This document shows, piece after piece, positions 1-8,643 of a DNA stretch of 64,000 bases (the stretch's first letter is position 1; each line of letters begins with the position of its first letter). Origin of the DNA: Vibrio coralliirubri (lineage in GTDB: Bacteria > Pseudomonadota > Gammaproteobacteria > Enterobacterales > Vibrionaceae); contig NZ_AP025471.1 in assembly GCF_024347375.1 (NCBI RefSeq), positions 1,426,001-1,490,000 on the forward strand. Reading direction: 5' to 3'. The notes below the pieces were generated by a model that saw nothing but the letters and a program-made list of their open reading frames with translations, searched no databases and had not been told where the DNA came from. The position numbers were made by a program, and so were the translations under genes.

Positions 1-815
1 GAGCTGACTAAGCTGTAACCCGCATTCTCGGTATAGCCCGTTTTTCCGCCATCGACATTAATTGACTTGTCCCAAAGCAGCTTGTTTCGGTTATATTGAG
101 TAATCTTATTCCAAGTAAACCGACGCTCTTGATATAAAGCATAAACGTCAGCTACATCTCGAATAATCGACTTCATCAAAATCGCCATATCCAACGGAGA
201 GGTTTGGATTCCTTCGCCATCTAAACCATGCGCATTCACAAAGTTAGTATCTTGCAGCCCAAGCGACTTCGCCCAACCATTCATTAGGCTAACAAAGGCT
301 TGTTCACTCCCTGCAATGTGCTCTGCCAGTGCGACAGAAGCATCGTTACCCGATTGAACGATCACCCCTTTCATAAGATTTGAAACTGAAATCTCATCGC
401 CAGGCTGAATAAACATCTTGGATGACTCTGAGAACTTTGCCGACCACGCGTTTTCACTGACCGAGACTTTATCCTGCCATGTCAATCGACCAGCTTTAAT
501 CTCTTGTCCAACGACGTAAGCTGTCATTAATTTGGTCAAACTGGCAGGGGCTAAAATGGCACGTGAGTTTTGCTCTGCAATGATGCTCCCCGATTGAAAA
601 TCCATCAAAACATAACCTTTGGCCGCCAACTCAGGCGGGTTCGGGGTTACCACAGCGAAGCTTGGAGCACTCATTCCCGCTAACAATAAGTAAGTCAACG
701 CTCTCGCCCAGCGAAGCTTTTCTTTCAGAAGCCTTTCTTTTAGTTTCTTTTTAACCTTTGCTACCGCAACTAATGACGAGGAGACACTGAGCTTTAATAC
801 CGAAATCTTACTCAT
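1..815 (-). CDS. D-alanyl-D-alanine carboxypeptidase, PBP5/DacA family (3' end outside window)
   Basis: Penicillin-binding serine carboxypeptidase that removes the terminal D-Ala of peptidoglycan stem peptides in the periplasm. Reading leftwards from ATG 815, all three family motifs are visible: SxxK as SLTK (near residue 92), SxN as SGN (near residue 155), and KTG followed by Y (near residue 255). The N-terminus is odd: about 35 mostly basic residues precede the hydrophobic export segment ALTYLLLAGMSAPSFA, so the signal has a long n-region. The start overlaps the stop of the upstream MurE-like gene as ATGA (815-812), which implies translational coupling. The C-terminal domain lies beyond the left edge. 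Class assignment is firm; the paralogue (dacA, dacC or dacD type) cannot be decided. Confidence 0.88.
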   Translation of the reverse strand, partial: MSKISVLKLSVSSSLVAVAKVKKKLKERLLKEKLRWARALTYLLLAGMSAPSFAVVTPNPPELAAKGYVLMDFQSGSIIAEQNSRAILAPASLTKLMTAYVVGQEIKAGRLTWQDKVSVSENAWSAKFSESSKMFIQPGDEISVSNLMKGVIVQSGNDASVALAEHIAGSEQAFVSLMNGWAKSLGLQDTNFVNAHGLDGEGIQTSPLDMAILMKSIIRDVADVYALYQERRFTWNKITQYNRNKLLWDKSINVDGGKTGYTENAGYSLVS

Positions 816-2248
816 AACACTTCCTCCAAAGTCAGTGCGGCAACATCGCCAATATAGCGTTGGCGACCAACTTGATTGGTTGTGATGTACTGGTGCGTTT
901 CTGAGCCCTTACCACACACTAAGATAAGGTCACCGCCACGACTCAGTTGTTTGGCTAATTGAATGGCTTCATAGCGATCGCTAATCTCATAGCAAAGCGT
1001 GGGGCTAACTTGTGAAGTTAACGCACGAAAAATATCCTCTTGCATCTCACCCAGCGGATTATCCGAAGTGAAAATCACAACATCAGAATGGGTAGCGCAT
1101 AGTTTACCGATATCAGCAGCATCTCGTATTCGGTCGCCAGTCACACCAACGACAGTAATCACTCGCTTAGCCGACTGGGATTGGATGCCTTGATAGAGAG
1201 CCGATAGACCATCAAAGTTATGTGCGTAATCAACTAAGGCCAATGCGCCATTATCTAGCGAGAGATATTTTGAACGCCCATCCGGCGCAACAACGCTATT
1301 CAAGGCTTTTGCGATATCGGCTAGCGACCAATTAAGTGCCAACAATGTCGCCGCCATTGCTAAGCTATTCTCAACGTTAAACAGAAAAGGCAGTTGGCTG
1401 AAAACGCGCTCTTTGTTGCCTTGATTATTGAGGATGAAAGTGGCGCCAAATGGCTCAACGTTCAAACCTTCGACATAAAGATCTGCATCTGAATGATTCA
1501 TTGAGAACGTCAGGACATTCACTCGGCTGCTTGCTCGCTCTATCGCGACATTGGCGTGGGGATCATCCAGATTAATCACAGCGGTACCATTGGGTTGAAT
1601 ACGGTCCAAGATCTGCAGCTTTGCCTGAACATAACCATCCAGTGTTTTATGATAATCAAGGTGGTCGCGGCCAATATTGGTGATCACTCCAACAGACAGA
1701 GGGACGAACCCTGCTCTATCTTGCACCAACGCATGGCTGCTTAGCTCCATTACATTATCAGTGACCTGCGCATCCGCCATATCTTTGAATAAGTTCAACA
1801 ATGTCACGCTGTCTGGCGTGGTATTACTCAATTCTTGTTTGTTTCCCGCATATTCAACGCCAAGTGTTCCAATATAAGCGCTCTGTCGATTGGTCTTTAG
1901 AACCTGATTCAAACCATGTGCAACGGTCGTTTTTCCGTTTGTGCCCGTAATACCAATATGGCGAATTTTCTTATGCGGATACTGATAAAAAGCCTTGATG
2001 AGCAGCAAGCTTTGGTAATAGCTTCCCGTTACGAATACTGGTACCGATGCCGATATAGGTCTTGTTGCAATGATGGCAACCGCACCATTGGTAATCGCAC
2101 TTTCAATATAACGATGACTATCATGACTCGTCCCTTCACGACAAACGAATACATCCTGACACTGAACGTGTTCACTGTTTGTTGAGAAGCGCCTAATTGA
2201 CAATGCGCCCAGTTGTTTTAAGAAGCTTTTCAATGTCTCGCTCAACAT
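812..2248 (-). CDS. MurE-like Mur ligase outside the dcw context
   Basis: ATP-dependent Mur ligase of 478 residues, most like UDP-MurNAc-L-Ala-D-Glu:amino acid ligase (MurE), a cytoplasmic peptidoglycan precursor enzyme. Visible: N-terminal UDP-MurNAc domain, ATP loop GITGTNGKTT (about residues 99-108), a DYHKT...QAKLQIL segment carrying the expected carbamylated lysine, GDR, and a C-terminal GKGSE box. In MurE enzymes that add meso-DAP the specificity motif is DNPR; here it reads DNPLGE, so the DAP-carboxylate-binding arginine is replaced by leucine. It is not beside ftsI, murF or mraY but overlaps a D,D-carboxypeptidase and faces a LysR regulator, so an accessory paralogue is more likely than the housekeeping enzyme. 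Family firm; substrate unknown. Confidence 0.85.
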   Translation of the reverse strand: MLSETLKSFLKQLGALSIRRFSTNSEHVQCQDVFVCREGTSHDSHRYIESAITNGAVAIIATRPISASVPVFVTGSYYQSLLLIKAFYQYPHKKIRHIGITGTNGKTTVAHGLNQVLKTNRQSAYIGTLGVEYAGNKQELSNTTPDSVTLLNLFKDMADAQVTDNVMELSSHALVQDRAGFVPLSVGVITNIGRDHLDYHKTLDGYVQAKLQILDRIQPNGTAVINLDDPHANVAIERASSRVNVLTFSMNHSDADLYVEGLNVEPFGATFILNNQGNKERVFSQLPFLFNVENSLAMAATLLALNWSLADIAKALNSVVAPDGRSKYLSLDNGALALVDYAHNFDGLSALYQGIQSQSAKRVITVVGVTGDRIRDAADIGKLCATHSDVVIFTSDNPLGEMQEDIFRALTSQVSPTLCYEISDRYEAIQLAKQLSRGGDLILVCGKGSETHQYITTNQVGRQRYIGDVAALTLEEVL

Positions 2249-2401
2249 TCATTTATCCTTTCTGTTAGCTAGGAATTATTAATTGAGTCGAGTATATTTT
2301 CCTGTATCACATCGATGAAATTGAACAAATCAATTCAAGTCATCAGCCATTTTGATAACCTATATTCTTTAGTGTTATCTCTACCAAATGAGAATATTGC
2401 T

Positions 2402-3340
2402 GTGAAAGATCTTAATTGGCGTGGAATCGACCTCAACCTACTGCTCACTTTTGACGCGCTTTTTCGCTTAAAAAGTGTATCGGCAGCTTCAAAAGAGCTG
2501 CACTTGGGACAGCCAGCCACCAGTTACAACCTAAAACGACTCCGGGAATTATTGGGGGATCCTCTCTTCGAAAGGCAAGGCAATAAGATGCAACCGACGG
2601 TGAGAGCACATGAGATAGCCCCTAAGGTTCAGACGATTTTGTCGATTTTCACGCAAGAGATTTTACCGGCGGAACAATTTGAGCCAGAGAGTTACTCAGG
2701 ACAGTTCACCATTGGTGTCAGTGATTACGCAGAGCAGATTTTTGGTCCTGAGATTTTCGACACTCTTCAGCAACTCGCCCCGCTCAGTAAAGTCCTGCTC
2801 AAGCCTGTCGATAGTGCGAACTGCGTGACGTTACTCGAAGACCAAAACACGGACCTCTGTATTGGTGTTTTTCAGGAGTTACCAAGCCATTTGGATACCA
2901 CCTTTCTTTACCGAGAAAAGCACCTTTGCACCTTTGATAACAAGGTGTTGAAGACCACACTCCCGATACCGCTCGATACCTATTTAAAGACGCCTCAAAT
3001 GATAATTACGGCTAACCAAGAACTGACGAGTCAAGTCGATATCACGCTAGAAAATATCGGTGTAAAACGTAATGTGGTGCTTGGTACAACGCGTTTTTTG
3101 ACCATTCGAAGAATGCTTTCGGGAAGAAATGTATTAGCCGTGATGGCAGAGATGGTAGGCCGTTCTGAATTGATAGATGATGATTTAGTACTATGCGATC
3201 CACCCATTGAAATCCCAGATTTTAACGTCGACATGGTGACATTAAAACGCGACGCCAGTCATCCACGTATCCAGTTTCTTACCCAGCTGGTTCAAAACCT
3301 AATTCAAGAAAAAGTAAAAGAACTTCGACTCATCAAATAA
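2402..3340 (+). CDS. LysR-family transcriptional regulator divergent from the MurE-like gene
   Basis: LysR-type DNA-binding regulator: winged HTH (GIDLNLLLTFDALFRLKSVSAA onward, with a serine/glutamine-rich recognition region and FERQG) followed by a periplasmic-binding-protein-like effector domain. The frame stays open back to ATG 2315, which would give 341 residues with about 29 extra N-terminal residues. I prefer GTG 2402 because VKDLNWRGIDLNLL is where family members normally begin and it gives 312 residues; neither start has a strong ribosome-binding site. It is divergently transcribed from the MurE-like/carboxypeptidase pair across a short spacer, the usual arrangement for a LysR protein controlling its neighbour. 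The effector is unknown. Confidence 0.85.
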   Translation: MKDLNWRGIDLNLLLTFDALFRLKSVSAASKELHLGQPATSYNLKRLRELLGDPLFERQGNKMQPTVRAHEIAPKVQTILSIFTQEILPAEQFEPESYSGQFTIGVSDYAEQIFGPEIFDTLQQLAPLSKVLLKPVDSANCVTLLEDQNTDLCIGVFQELPSHLDTTFLYREKHLCTFDNKVLKTTLPIPLDTYLKTPQMIITANQELTSQVDITLENIGVKRNVVLGTTRFLTIRRMLSGRNVLAVMAEMVGRSELIDDDLVLCDPPIEIPDFNVDMVTLKRDASHPRIQFLTQLVQNLIQEKVKELRLIK

Positions 3341-3699
3341 AGCTGGAGTTACTAACTAAGAGCAGCAACAGTATCTAGCAAGGGGCAAGCAAGGATTCAT
3401 GAAACAAGCAAGGTTTGCCCCTACTTCACTCAAGTTAAATCATCACTTAATCGACCGCAGATCACCAAATTATTGAGTGCCCATCAATTTACAAAAGTTA
3501 TCAAAACGATAAAACAAATCAACAGGTGAATACTTAAACCAACCAAGTATACTCATCACAAATCACTTCTTAACTTTTTTAGAAAAATTCAAAATTTATT
3601 AGAAATTAACCCCTAACTTTACTGAGTATTTTGTTAGTCTTGGAAACAATTATTTACAATCCAAACAAAAATTATTTGGATCGCTTGAGGTTGTTTTTC
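3341..3699. other. Intergenic region, AT-rich
   Basis: About 360 bases between the LysR gene and the permease. It is AT-rich, especially near 3540-3630, and should hold the permease promoter. I see no convincing terminator for the LysR gene, no small ORF with a ribosome-binding site, and no clear regulatory palindrome. Confidence 0.5.
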
Positions 3700-4869
3700 T
3701 TGAATATGAAATTATTCGGCAGTTCCCTAATCCTTTCGGGAACGGCATTAGGGGCTGGCATGTTAGCTATCCCAATGGTGTTGGCTCAATTTGGCTTCAT
3801 TATCAGCTCAGTGTTAATGCTACTTATCTTTATCGGCACCACCTACTCTGCTCTTCTGCTAGCCGAGGCGTGTACAAAAACCAAAGACAATAGTGGCATG
3901 AGCAGCGTTGCTTACTTAACGCTTGGCAATAAAGGCAAACATTTTATCAATGCCCTCTTTTACCTGCTGCTGGTATGCATGTTGATCGCTTATATCTTGG
4001 GTGTAGGTGACATCATTCATAAGCTACTGCTCGATGTGGGTGTCGATGTATCAGCATCCGTTGCGTATACCATTTTCAGCCTATTGATGGGCGCTATCGT
4101 CGTCTCGGGCAAGTCTTATATCGACAAACTGAATCGCGGGCTATTCATCTTGATGGTCGTGATGCTGTTTATCGTTATCGCATCCTTGTTTAGCAACATT
4201 CGCCTTGATTACCTAACTCAAACCAGCCAATACACGGCCAACGATGTGGTGCAATACAGCGCAGTTATCTTTACTAGCTTTGCCTCTATGGTGGTGATCC
4301 CATCACTGGTTATCTACAACCGTGAAGCGACTCAAAAGCAGATCCGCAATATGATTCTGCTTGGCTCAGTGATTCCATTAATTTGCTACCTAACTTGGTT
4401 ATTCGCAATTATCGGCAACCTCGGCACAGATGCGATCAGCCAGTTCCACAATATCTCTGAGTTGATATCTGCGTTCAGCGGCCAATCTGCTTGGTTGAAA
4501 GTGGTGATTGCTCTGTTCTCTGCTTTAGCCTTGGTGACTTCTTTCCTCGGCGTGTCGATGGCGCTTTACGACCAAAACAAAGACGCGGTGACCAACAACA
4601 AAGCGTTGGCTTATGCTCTGACCTTCATCTTACCTTTGGTATTAGCAGAGCTGTTCGCTAGCCAGTTTGTAAGCATGCTGGACTACGCAGGCATGGTTCT
4701 GGTGTTCCTTGCTATCTGGGGCCCACTCGCAATGGTAGTTAAGGTTCGTAGACCTGACTTCCCTCACCTACAAACTGAAGGCAGCTATACCGCAGCCGGT
4801 GGCGACACGGCACTAATGGCAACATTTGGTTTTGGCGCTTTGATTTTCGTGTCTTGGTTTATGGGGTAG
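3700..4869 (+). CDS. Aromatic amino acid permease, HAAAP family (TyrP/Mtr-like)
   Basis: Inner-membrane proton-coupled importer for tyrosine or tryptophan, with about eleven membrane helices. It opens with the family signature SLILSGTALGAGMLAIPM, very close to the start of E. coli TyrP and Mtr. The frame runs back to TTG 3631, but the added residues have no family counterpart. TTG 3700 has GAGG nine bases upstream, and ATG 3706 follows two codons later; either is plausible. The gene is a single unit ending in a strong terminator. Which aromatic amino acid it carries cannot be told from sequence alone. Confidence 0.85.
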   Translation: MNMKLFGSSLILSGTALGAGMLAIPMVLAQFGFIISSVLMLLIFIGTTYSALLLAEACTKTKDNSGMSSVAYLTLGNKGKHFINALFYLLLVCMLIAYILGVGDIIHKLLLDVGVDVSASVAYTIFSLLMGAIVVSGKSYIDKLNRGLFILMVVMLFIVIASLFSNIRLDYLTQTSQYTANDVVQYSAVIFTSFASMVVIPSLVIYNREATQKQIRNMILLGSVIPLICYLTWLFAIIGNLGTDAISQFHNISELISAFSGQSAWLKVVIALFSALALVTSFLGVSMALYDQNKDAVTNNKALAYALTFILPLVLAELFASQFVSMLDYAGMVLVFLAIWGPLAMVVKVRRPDFPHLQTEGSYTAAGGDTALMATFGFGALIFVSWFMG

Positions 4870-4905
4870 ATCATCACTCGGTCATAGACCTAAAAAGATA
4901 CCAAG

Positions 4906-4932
4906 AAGAGCAGCTTTGGCTGCTCTTTTTTT
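4906..4932 (+). terminator. Intrinsic terminator after the aromatic permease
   Basis: Nine-base-pair stem (AAGAGCAGC / GCTGCTCTT) with a 4-nt loop followed by a T run. Confidence 0.85.
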
Positions 4933-5140
4933 ATGCCTAATATTCTTATCTACAAACTCTGCCTTCATCGCCAAATCCAATTAACTAAGCCTTCAGACAA
5001 AGTAATTAGAAACAATCATTTAGATAAACCCTCTCTCAGTATTTCAAACTCCAGCCCTGCTCAAAACAGCATGTTCTATGATCATATAAAGTAGATCGAT
5101 TGCTGATACATCTGATAATTAGATCACAAAATAACCTCAA

Positions 5141-5174
5141 TGGTATTGTATTGGTATTATCATTTGAAATACCA
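5141..5174. promoter_or_regulatory. Candidate operator of the yegT-like operon (three TGGTATT units)
   Basis: TGGTATT occurs at 5141-5147 and 5152-5158, eleven bases apart and so on the same helix face. Its reverse complement AATACCA lies at 5168-5174. The last two form an inverted repeat with a 9-base spacer. The cluster ends 36 bases before the start of the nucleoside carrier. GntR/HutC-type regulators bind GGT...ACC dyads, and one is encoded at 10050-10793, so it is the likely ligand. Confidence 0.55.
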
Positions 5175-5210
5175 TCATTTGCGTACCCTACAGTACTAAA
5201 GGACATAATA

Positions 5211-6509
5211 ATGAAATCGAATAACTTCAAACTATCTTCAATGATGTTCATTGAATGGTTTATCTGGGGAGCATGGTTTGTTCCCCTATGGCAAATACTC
5301 AATACCAATGGATTCACACCAACTGAGATCGCATGGTCTTACGCATGTACCGCGATCGCCGCGATCATTTCACCGATCTTAGTTGGATCAATCACCGACC
5401 GATTCTTCGCTGCACAGAAAGTACTTTCTGTAATGTTGATAGCAGGTGCAGGTTTGATGTACTTAGCGGCTCAGCAAACCGAGTTCGCCACCTTCTTCCC
5501 ACTACTTTTGCTTTACTCGTTAACTTACATGCCGACGATTGCACTGACCAACAGCATTGCTTTCTCTAACGTAGAAGACGTAGAGCGTGACTTCCCGCGC
5601 ATTCGTGTTATGGGTACGATCGGTTGGATTGCATCAGGTATCGCTATCGGCTTCCTACCAGGTTGGTTAGGCTATGGTGATATTTCATCAAGCAATATCC
5701 CACTTATTCTGACCGCTTTAGCATCTTTGGCTCTGGGTATCTTCGCGCTAACATTGCCAGATACACCACCGAAAAGTACCGGAAAACTCAGCCTTAAAGT
5801 GATGCTTGGCCTAGACGCTATCGTGCTGCTAAAAGACAAAAACTTCCTAGCATTCTTCGTTTGTTCTTTCATGTTCAGCATGCCTCTAGCGTTCTACTAC
5901 ATCTTCGCTAACGGCTACCTAACTGAAGTCGGAATGAGTAATGCGACAGGTTGGATGACGTTGGGTCAGTTCTCTGAAATCTTCTTTATGCTGGCACTAC
6001 CATTCTTCACAAAACGATTTGGTATTAAGAAGGTATTACTTCTTGGTCTGTTTACTGCCGCAGTTCGTTACGGATTCTTCGTTTACGGTAGCGCAGACAC
6101 TTGGTACCTCTACTCACTGCTATTCGCAGGCATCCTATTGCACGGTGTGAGCTACGACTTCTACTTCGTTACCGCCTACATCTATGTCGACAAAAAAGCA
6201 CCGGCTCACATGCGTACCGCTGCGCAAGGCCTTATCACACTCGGTTGCCAAGGTATTGGTAGCTTGCTGGGTTACCGCTTAGGTGGCGTGTTGATGGAGA
6301 AGATGTTCGCTTATGACGAACCACAAAACGGACTAACGTTTGACTGGAGTGGTATGTGGGGCTTCGGCGCCATCATGATAGCCATCATCCTCGTTATCTT
6401 TATGTACTTCTTCCGTGAGCCAAACGGCGAGATCAAAGAGATCAAAATCGACAACAAATCAGATGGAAACCCATCAGAGCAGACTCAAGTAGAAAAAGCT
6501 CAAGCGTAA
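5211..6509 (+). CDS. yegT: Nucleoside:H+ symporter family MFS transporter (YegT-like)
   Basis: Inner-membrane carrier of 432 residues in the NHS family (NupG, XapB, YegT), with twelve predicted membrane segments. The N-terminus (MMFIEWFIWGAWFVPLW) carries the family's characteristic first helix. The frame is open from 5100, but ATG 5211 has AAAGGA eight bases upstream and matches the family start. The C-terminal tail is hydrophilic. The two following genes are a DraG-type glycohydrolase and a PfkB kinase, the same order as E. coli yegT-yegU-yegV, so the substrate is probably a nucleoside or related ribosyl compound that is then hydrolysed and phosphorylated. The exact substrate is not known to me. 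Confidence 0.85.
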   Translation: MKSNNFKLSSMMFIEWFIWGAWFVPLWQILNTNGFTPTEIAWSYACTAIAAIISPILVGSITDRFFAAQKVLSVMLIAGAGLMYLAAQQTEFATFFPLLLLYSLTYMPTIALTNSIAFSNVEDVERDFPRIRVMGTIGWIASGIAIGFLPGWLGYGDISSSNIPLILTALASLALGIFALTLPDTPPKSTGKLSLKVMLGLDAIVLLKDKNFLAFFVCSFMFSMPLAFYYIFANGYLTEVGMSNATGWMTLGQFSEIFFMLALPFFTKRFGIKKVLLLGLFTAAVRYGFFVYGSADTWYLYSLLFAGILLHGVSYDFYFVTAYIYVDKKAPAHMRTAAQGLITLGCQGIGSLLGYRLGGVLMEKMFAYDEPQNGLTFDWSGMWGFGAIMIAIILVIFMYFFREPNGEIKEIKIDNKSDGNPSEQTQVEKAQA

Positions 6510-6583
6510 TTTTATACCTGCTCAGTCTCTCTCCTAGTTTCTGGCTGAGCAGCTTTTAGATAACCTATTTTTGGTGAAGTAAG

Positions 6584-7606
6584 ATGAACATTTCAAAACA
6601 AGACAGAATTTTAGGCACTTTTTATGGTCAAGCACTGGGTGATTCAATGGGAATGCCATCAGAGCTTTGGCCAAGAAGCCGAGTAAAAGCACACTTTGGT
6701 TGGATTGACTCTTTCCTGCCGGGGCCAGCTGAAAACAACGCCGCTTGTTATTTCGATGCTTGCCAGTTCACAGATGACACCTCAATGGCATTGGCTCTTG
6801 CAGACGCTATCATTGAATGCGATGGCGAAATCTCACCAGAGATTATTGCTCGTAACGTATTAAGTTGGGCTGAAGGTTTTGATGCATTCAATAAGAACAT
6901 TTTTGGCCCGAGTTCAAAAGCCGCGATGCGCGCTATCAAGGAAGGGACATCAATTGATGAACTAGAAAACAACGGCGTGACCAATGGTGCGGCAATGCGC
7001 GTGTCTCCAATGGGCTGCCTAGTACCAACTACCAGCCTAGACACCTTCATCGACCAAGTCGCATTAGCTTCAAGCCCAACCCATAAATCAGACGTAGCGA
7101 TTTCTGGTGCTGTAGCTATTGCATGGTCGATATCGAAAGCGATTGAAGGTCACAGCTGGAACGCAATCAAAGATCAACTACCCGCGATTGCGGTTGCAGC
7201 TCAAACTAAGAACATCACCACCTTCAGCGCTTCGATGGGGGCACGCATTGAATTGGCTCTGATGGTTGCTTCAGAAAACAGCGGCGTTGAAGAGCGTATG
7301 GAAAAGATCTATAACCTTGTTGGCGCTGGTGTGAGCACAATTGAGTCTGTACCAGCAGCAATCGCCATGGTCGAACTGGCTCAAACCGATCCAAATCGTT
7401 GTGCCATTCTATGTGCAAACTTAGGTGGTGATACCGATACGATAGGCGCAATGGCTACAGCAATTTGTGGCGCATTGAATGGTATCCAAGCTATTGATAT
7501 CGATCTGAAAAAACAGCTAGACGACGAAAATCAACTCGACTTCGCGGGTTACGCTGAAACCTTCCTACGCTTAAGAGAGATTAAGGAGCAAGGGTATGCC
7601 TCATAG
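6584..7606 (+). CDS. yegU: ADP-ribosylglycohydrolase-family protein (YegU-like)
   Basis: Cytoplasmic DraG/ARH-fold hydrolase of 340 residues that cleaves an N- or O-ribosyl bond. Visible are the N-terminal GxxxGxALGDSMGMP start, the Mg-binding TDDT (residues 63-66) and the C-terminal GGDTDTIGA metal motif (about 281-289). It follows the nucleoside carrier by 74 bases and overlaps the sugar kinase by 11 bases. In a catabolic operon with a carrier and a kinase, a small imported ribosyl compound is a likelier substrate than ADP-ribosylated protein. That is inference from gene order; the family assignment is firm. Confidence 0.87.
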   Translation: MNISKQDRILGTFYGQALGDSMGMPSELWPRSRVKAHFGWIDSFLPGPAENNAACYFDACQFTDDTSMALALADAIIECDGEISPEIIARNVLSWAEGFDAFNKNIFGPSSKAAMRAIKEGTSIDELENNGVTNGAAMRVSPMGCLVPTTSLDTFIDQVALASSPTHKSDVAISGAVAIAWSISKAIEGHSWNAIKDQLPAIAVAAQTKNITTFSASMGARIELALMVASENSGVEERMEKIYNLVGAGVSTIESVPAAIAMVELAQTDPNRCAILCANLGGDTDTIGAMATAICGALNGIQAIDIDLKKQLDDENQLDFAGYAETFLRLREIKEQGYAS

Positions 7607-8549
7607 TGCTTTGGTTACACTGATTCCAACTCTACAAAACAAACGACAGTTGTGCCTAATCGGCGCTGCTGTGGTCGATATTGTGACAGAAACACCTGCT
7701 CTCCCGAAACGTGGCACTGATGTCGAACTCACAGAGAAAGGCATTCACGTTGGTGGTTGTGCTCTCAACATCGCGATTGCTTTAAAAAAGCTCGGCGTTG
7801 AATCTATTAATGCTCTACCGATTGGCCAAGGTAAATGGGCGGACATCATCACTGCCGCGATGGCTGAGAAAGGCCTAGCAAGTAGCCTGCAAGATCCAAG
7901 TGGCGACAATGGTTGGTGCTTAGCGTTAGTTGAACCCGATGGTGAACGTACTTTCCTGTCCGTCAGTGGCGTTGAGAACAACTGGAATCAACAAGCGCTT
8001 GAACAACTCAAGCTTCAAGACAATGCGATCATCTACCTTTCTGGATACCAGTTGTCTTCAGCTTGTGGAGAACAAATCGTTACTTGGCTTGAAACACTGC
8101 CAAGCGGTATTGAACTATTCATCGATTTCGGTCCTCGTATTGGAGACATTCCAAAGCCATTATTTGATCGCCTAATCAAGCTGAAACCGACCATATCTTT
8201 AAATCGCCAAGAAGCCGAAGTACTCGGCATGCAAGATATAAATGCGTTTGTAGAACAATGGCATAACCAGTATGGCTGCCCACTGATTCTGCGTATCGAC
8301 AGTGATGGTGCTCTGTTCGCTACTCAAGATGGCTACGGGAACGTTGCGCCATTTAAAGCGACCGTGGTTGATACTATTGGCGCAGGCGATACCCATGCGG
8401 GTGGCGTGTTAGCGGGCTTGGCTTCTGGCTGGGAACTGCCTGACGCGATCTTACTTGGCAATGCAGTTGCGTCTTATGTGGTGAGTCATGTGGGTGGCGA
8501 CTGCGCGCCAAGCGTTGACGAGATAACTCACTACCTTAACCAATACTAA
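7596..8549 (+). CDS. yegV: PfkB/ribokinase-family sugar or nucleoside kinase (YegV-like)
   Basis: Cytoplasmic ATP-dependent kinase of 317 residues. The PfkB C-terminal signature DTIGAGDTHAGG (near residues 258-269) contains the catalytic aspartate and anion hole, and the N-terminal GGCALNIAIALKKLG substrate segment is present. The start at 7596 is supported by AAGGAG and by the overlap with the preceding hydrolase, indicating coupled translation. In this operon it probably phosphorylates the sugar or nucleoside released by the YegU-like hydrolase. A terminator follows, so the three-gene unit ends here. Confidence 0.87.
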   Translation: MPHSALVTLIPTLQNKRQLCLIGAAVVDIVTETPALPKRGTDVELTEKGIHVGGCALNIAIALKKLGVESINALPIGQGKWADIITAAMAEKGLASSLQDPSGDNGWCLALVEPDGERTFLSVSGVENNWNQQALEQLKLQDNAIIYLSGYQLSSACGEQIVTWLETLPSGIELFIDFGPRIGDIPKPLFDRLIKLKPTISLNRQEAEVLGMQDINAFVEQWHNQYGCPLILRIDSDGALFATQDGYGNVAPFKATVVDTIGAGDTHAGGVLAGLASGWELPDAILLGNAVASYVVSHVGGDCAPSVDEITHYLNQY

Positions 8550-8574
8550 TTCCTGTTAAGTCATGTAGACACAA

Positions 8575-8598
8575 GGCTCAGTATTACTGGGCCTTTTT
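8575..8598 (+). terminator. Intrinsic terminator after the yegV-like gene
   Basis: Stem GGCTCAGT / ACTGGGCC (one G-U pair) with a short loop, followed by five T. Confidence 0.8.
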
Positions 8599-8643
8599 GT
8601 TATGCCTGTCTTTCTTTTACCTAGCTTTTTTGGCCTTTCTAAT

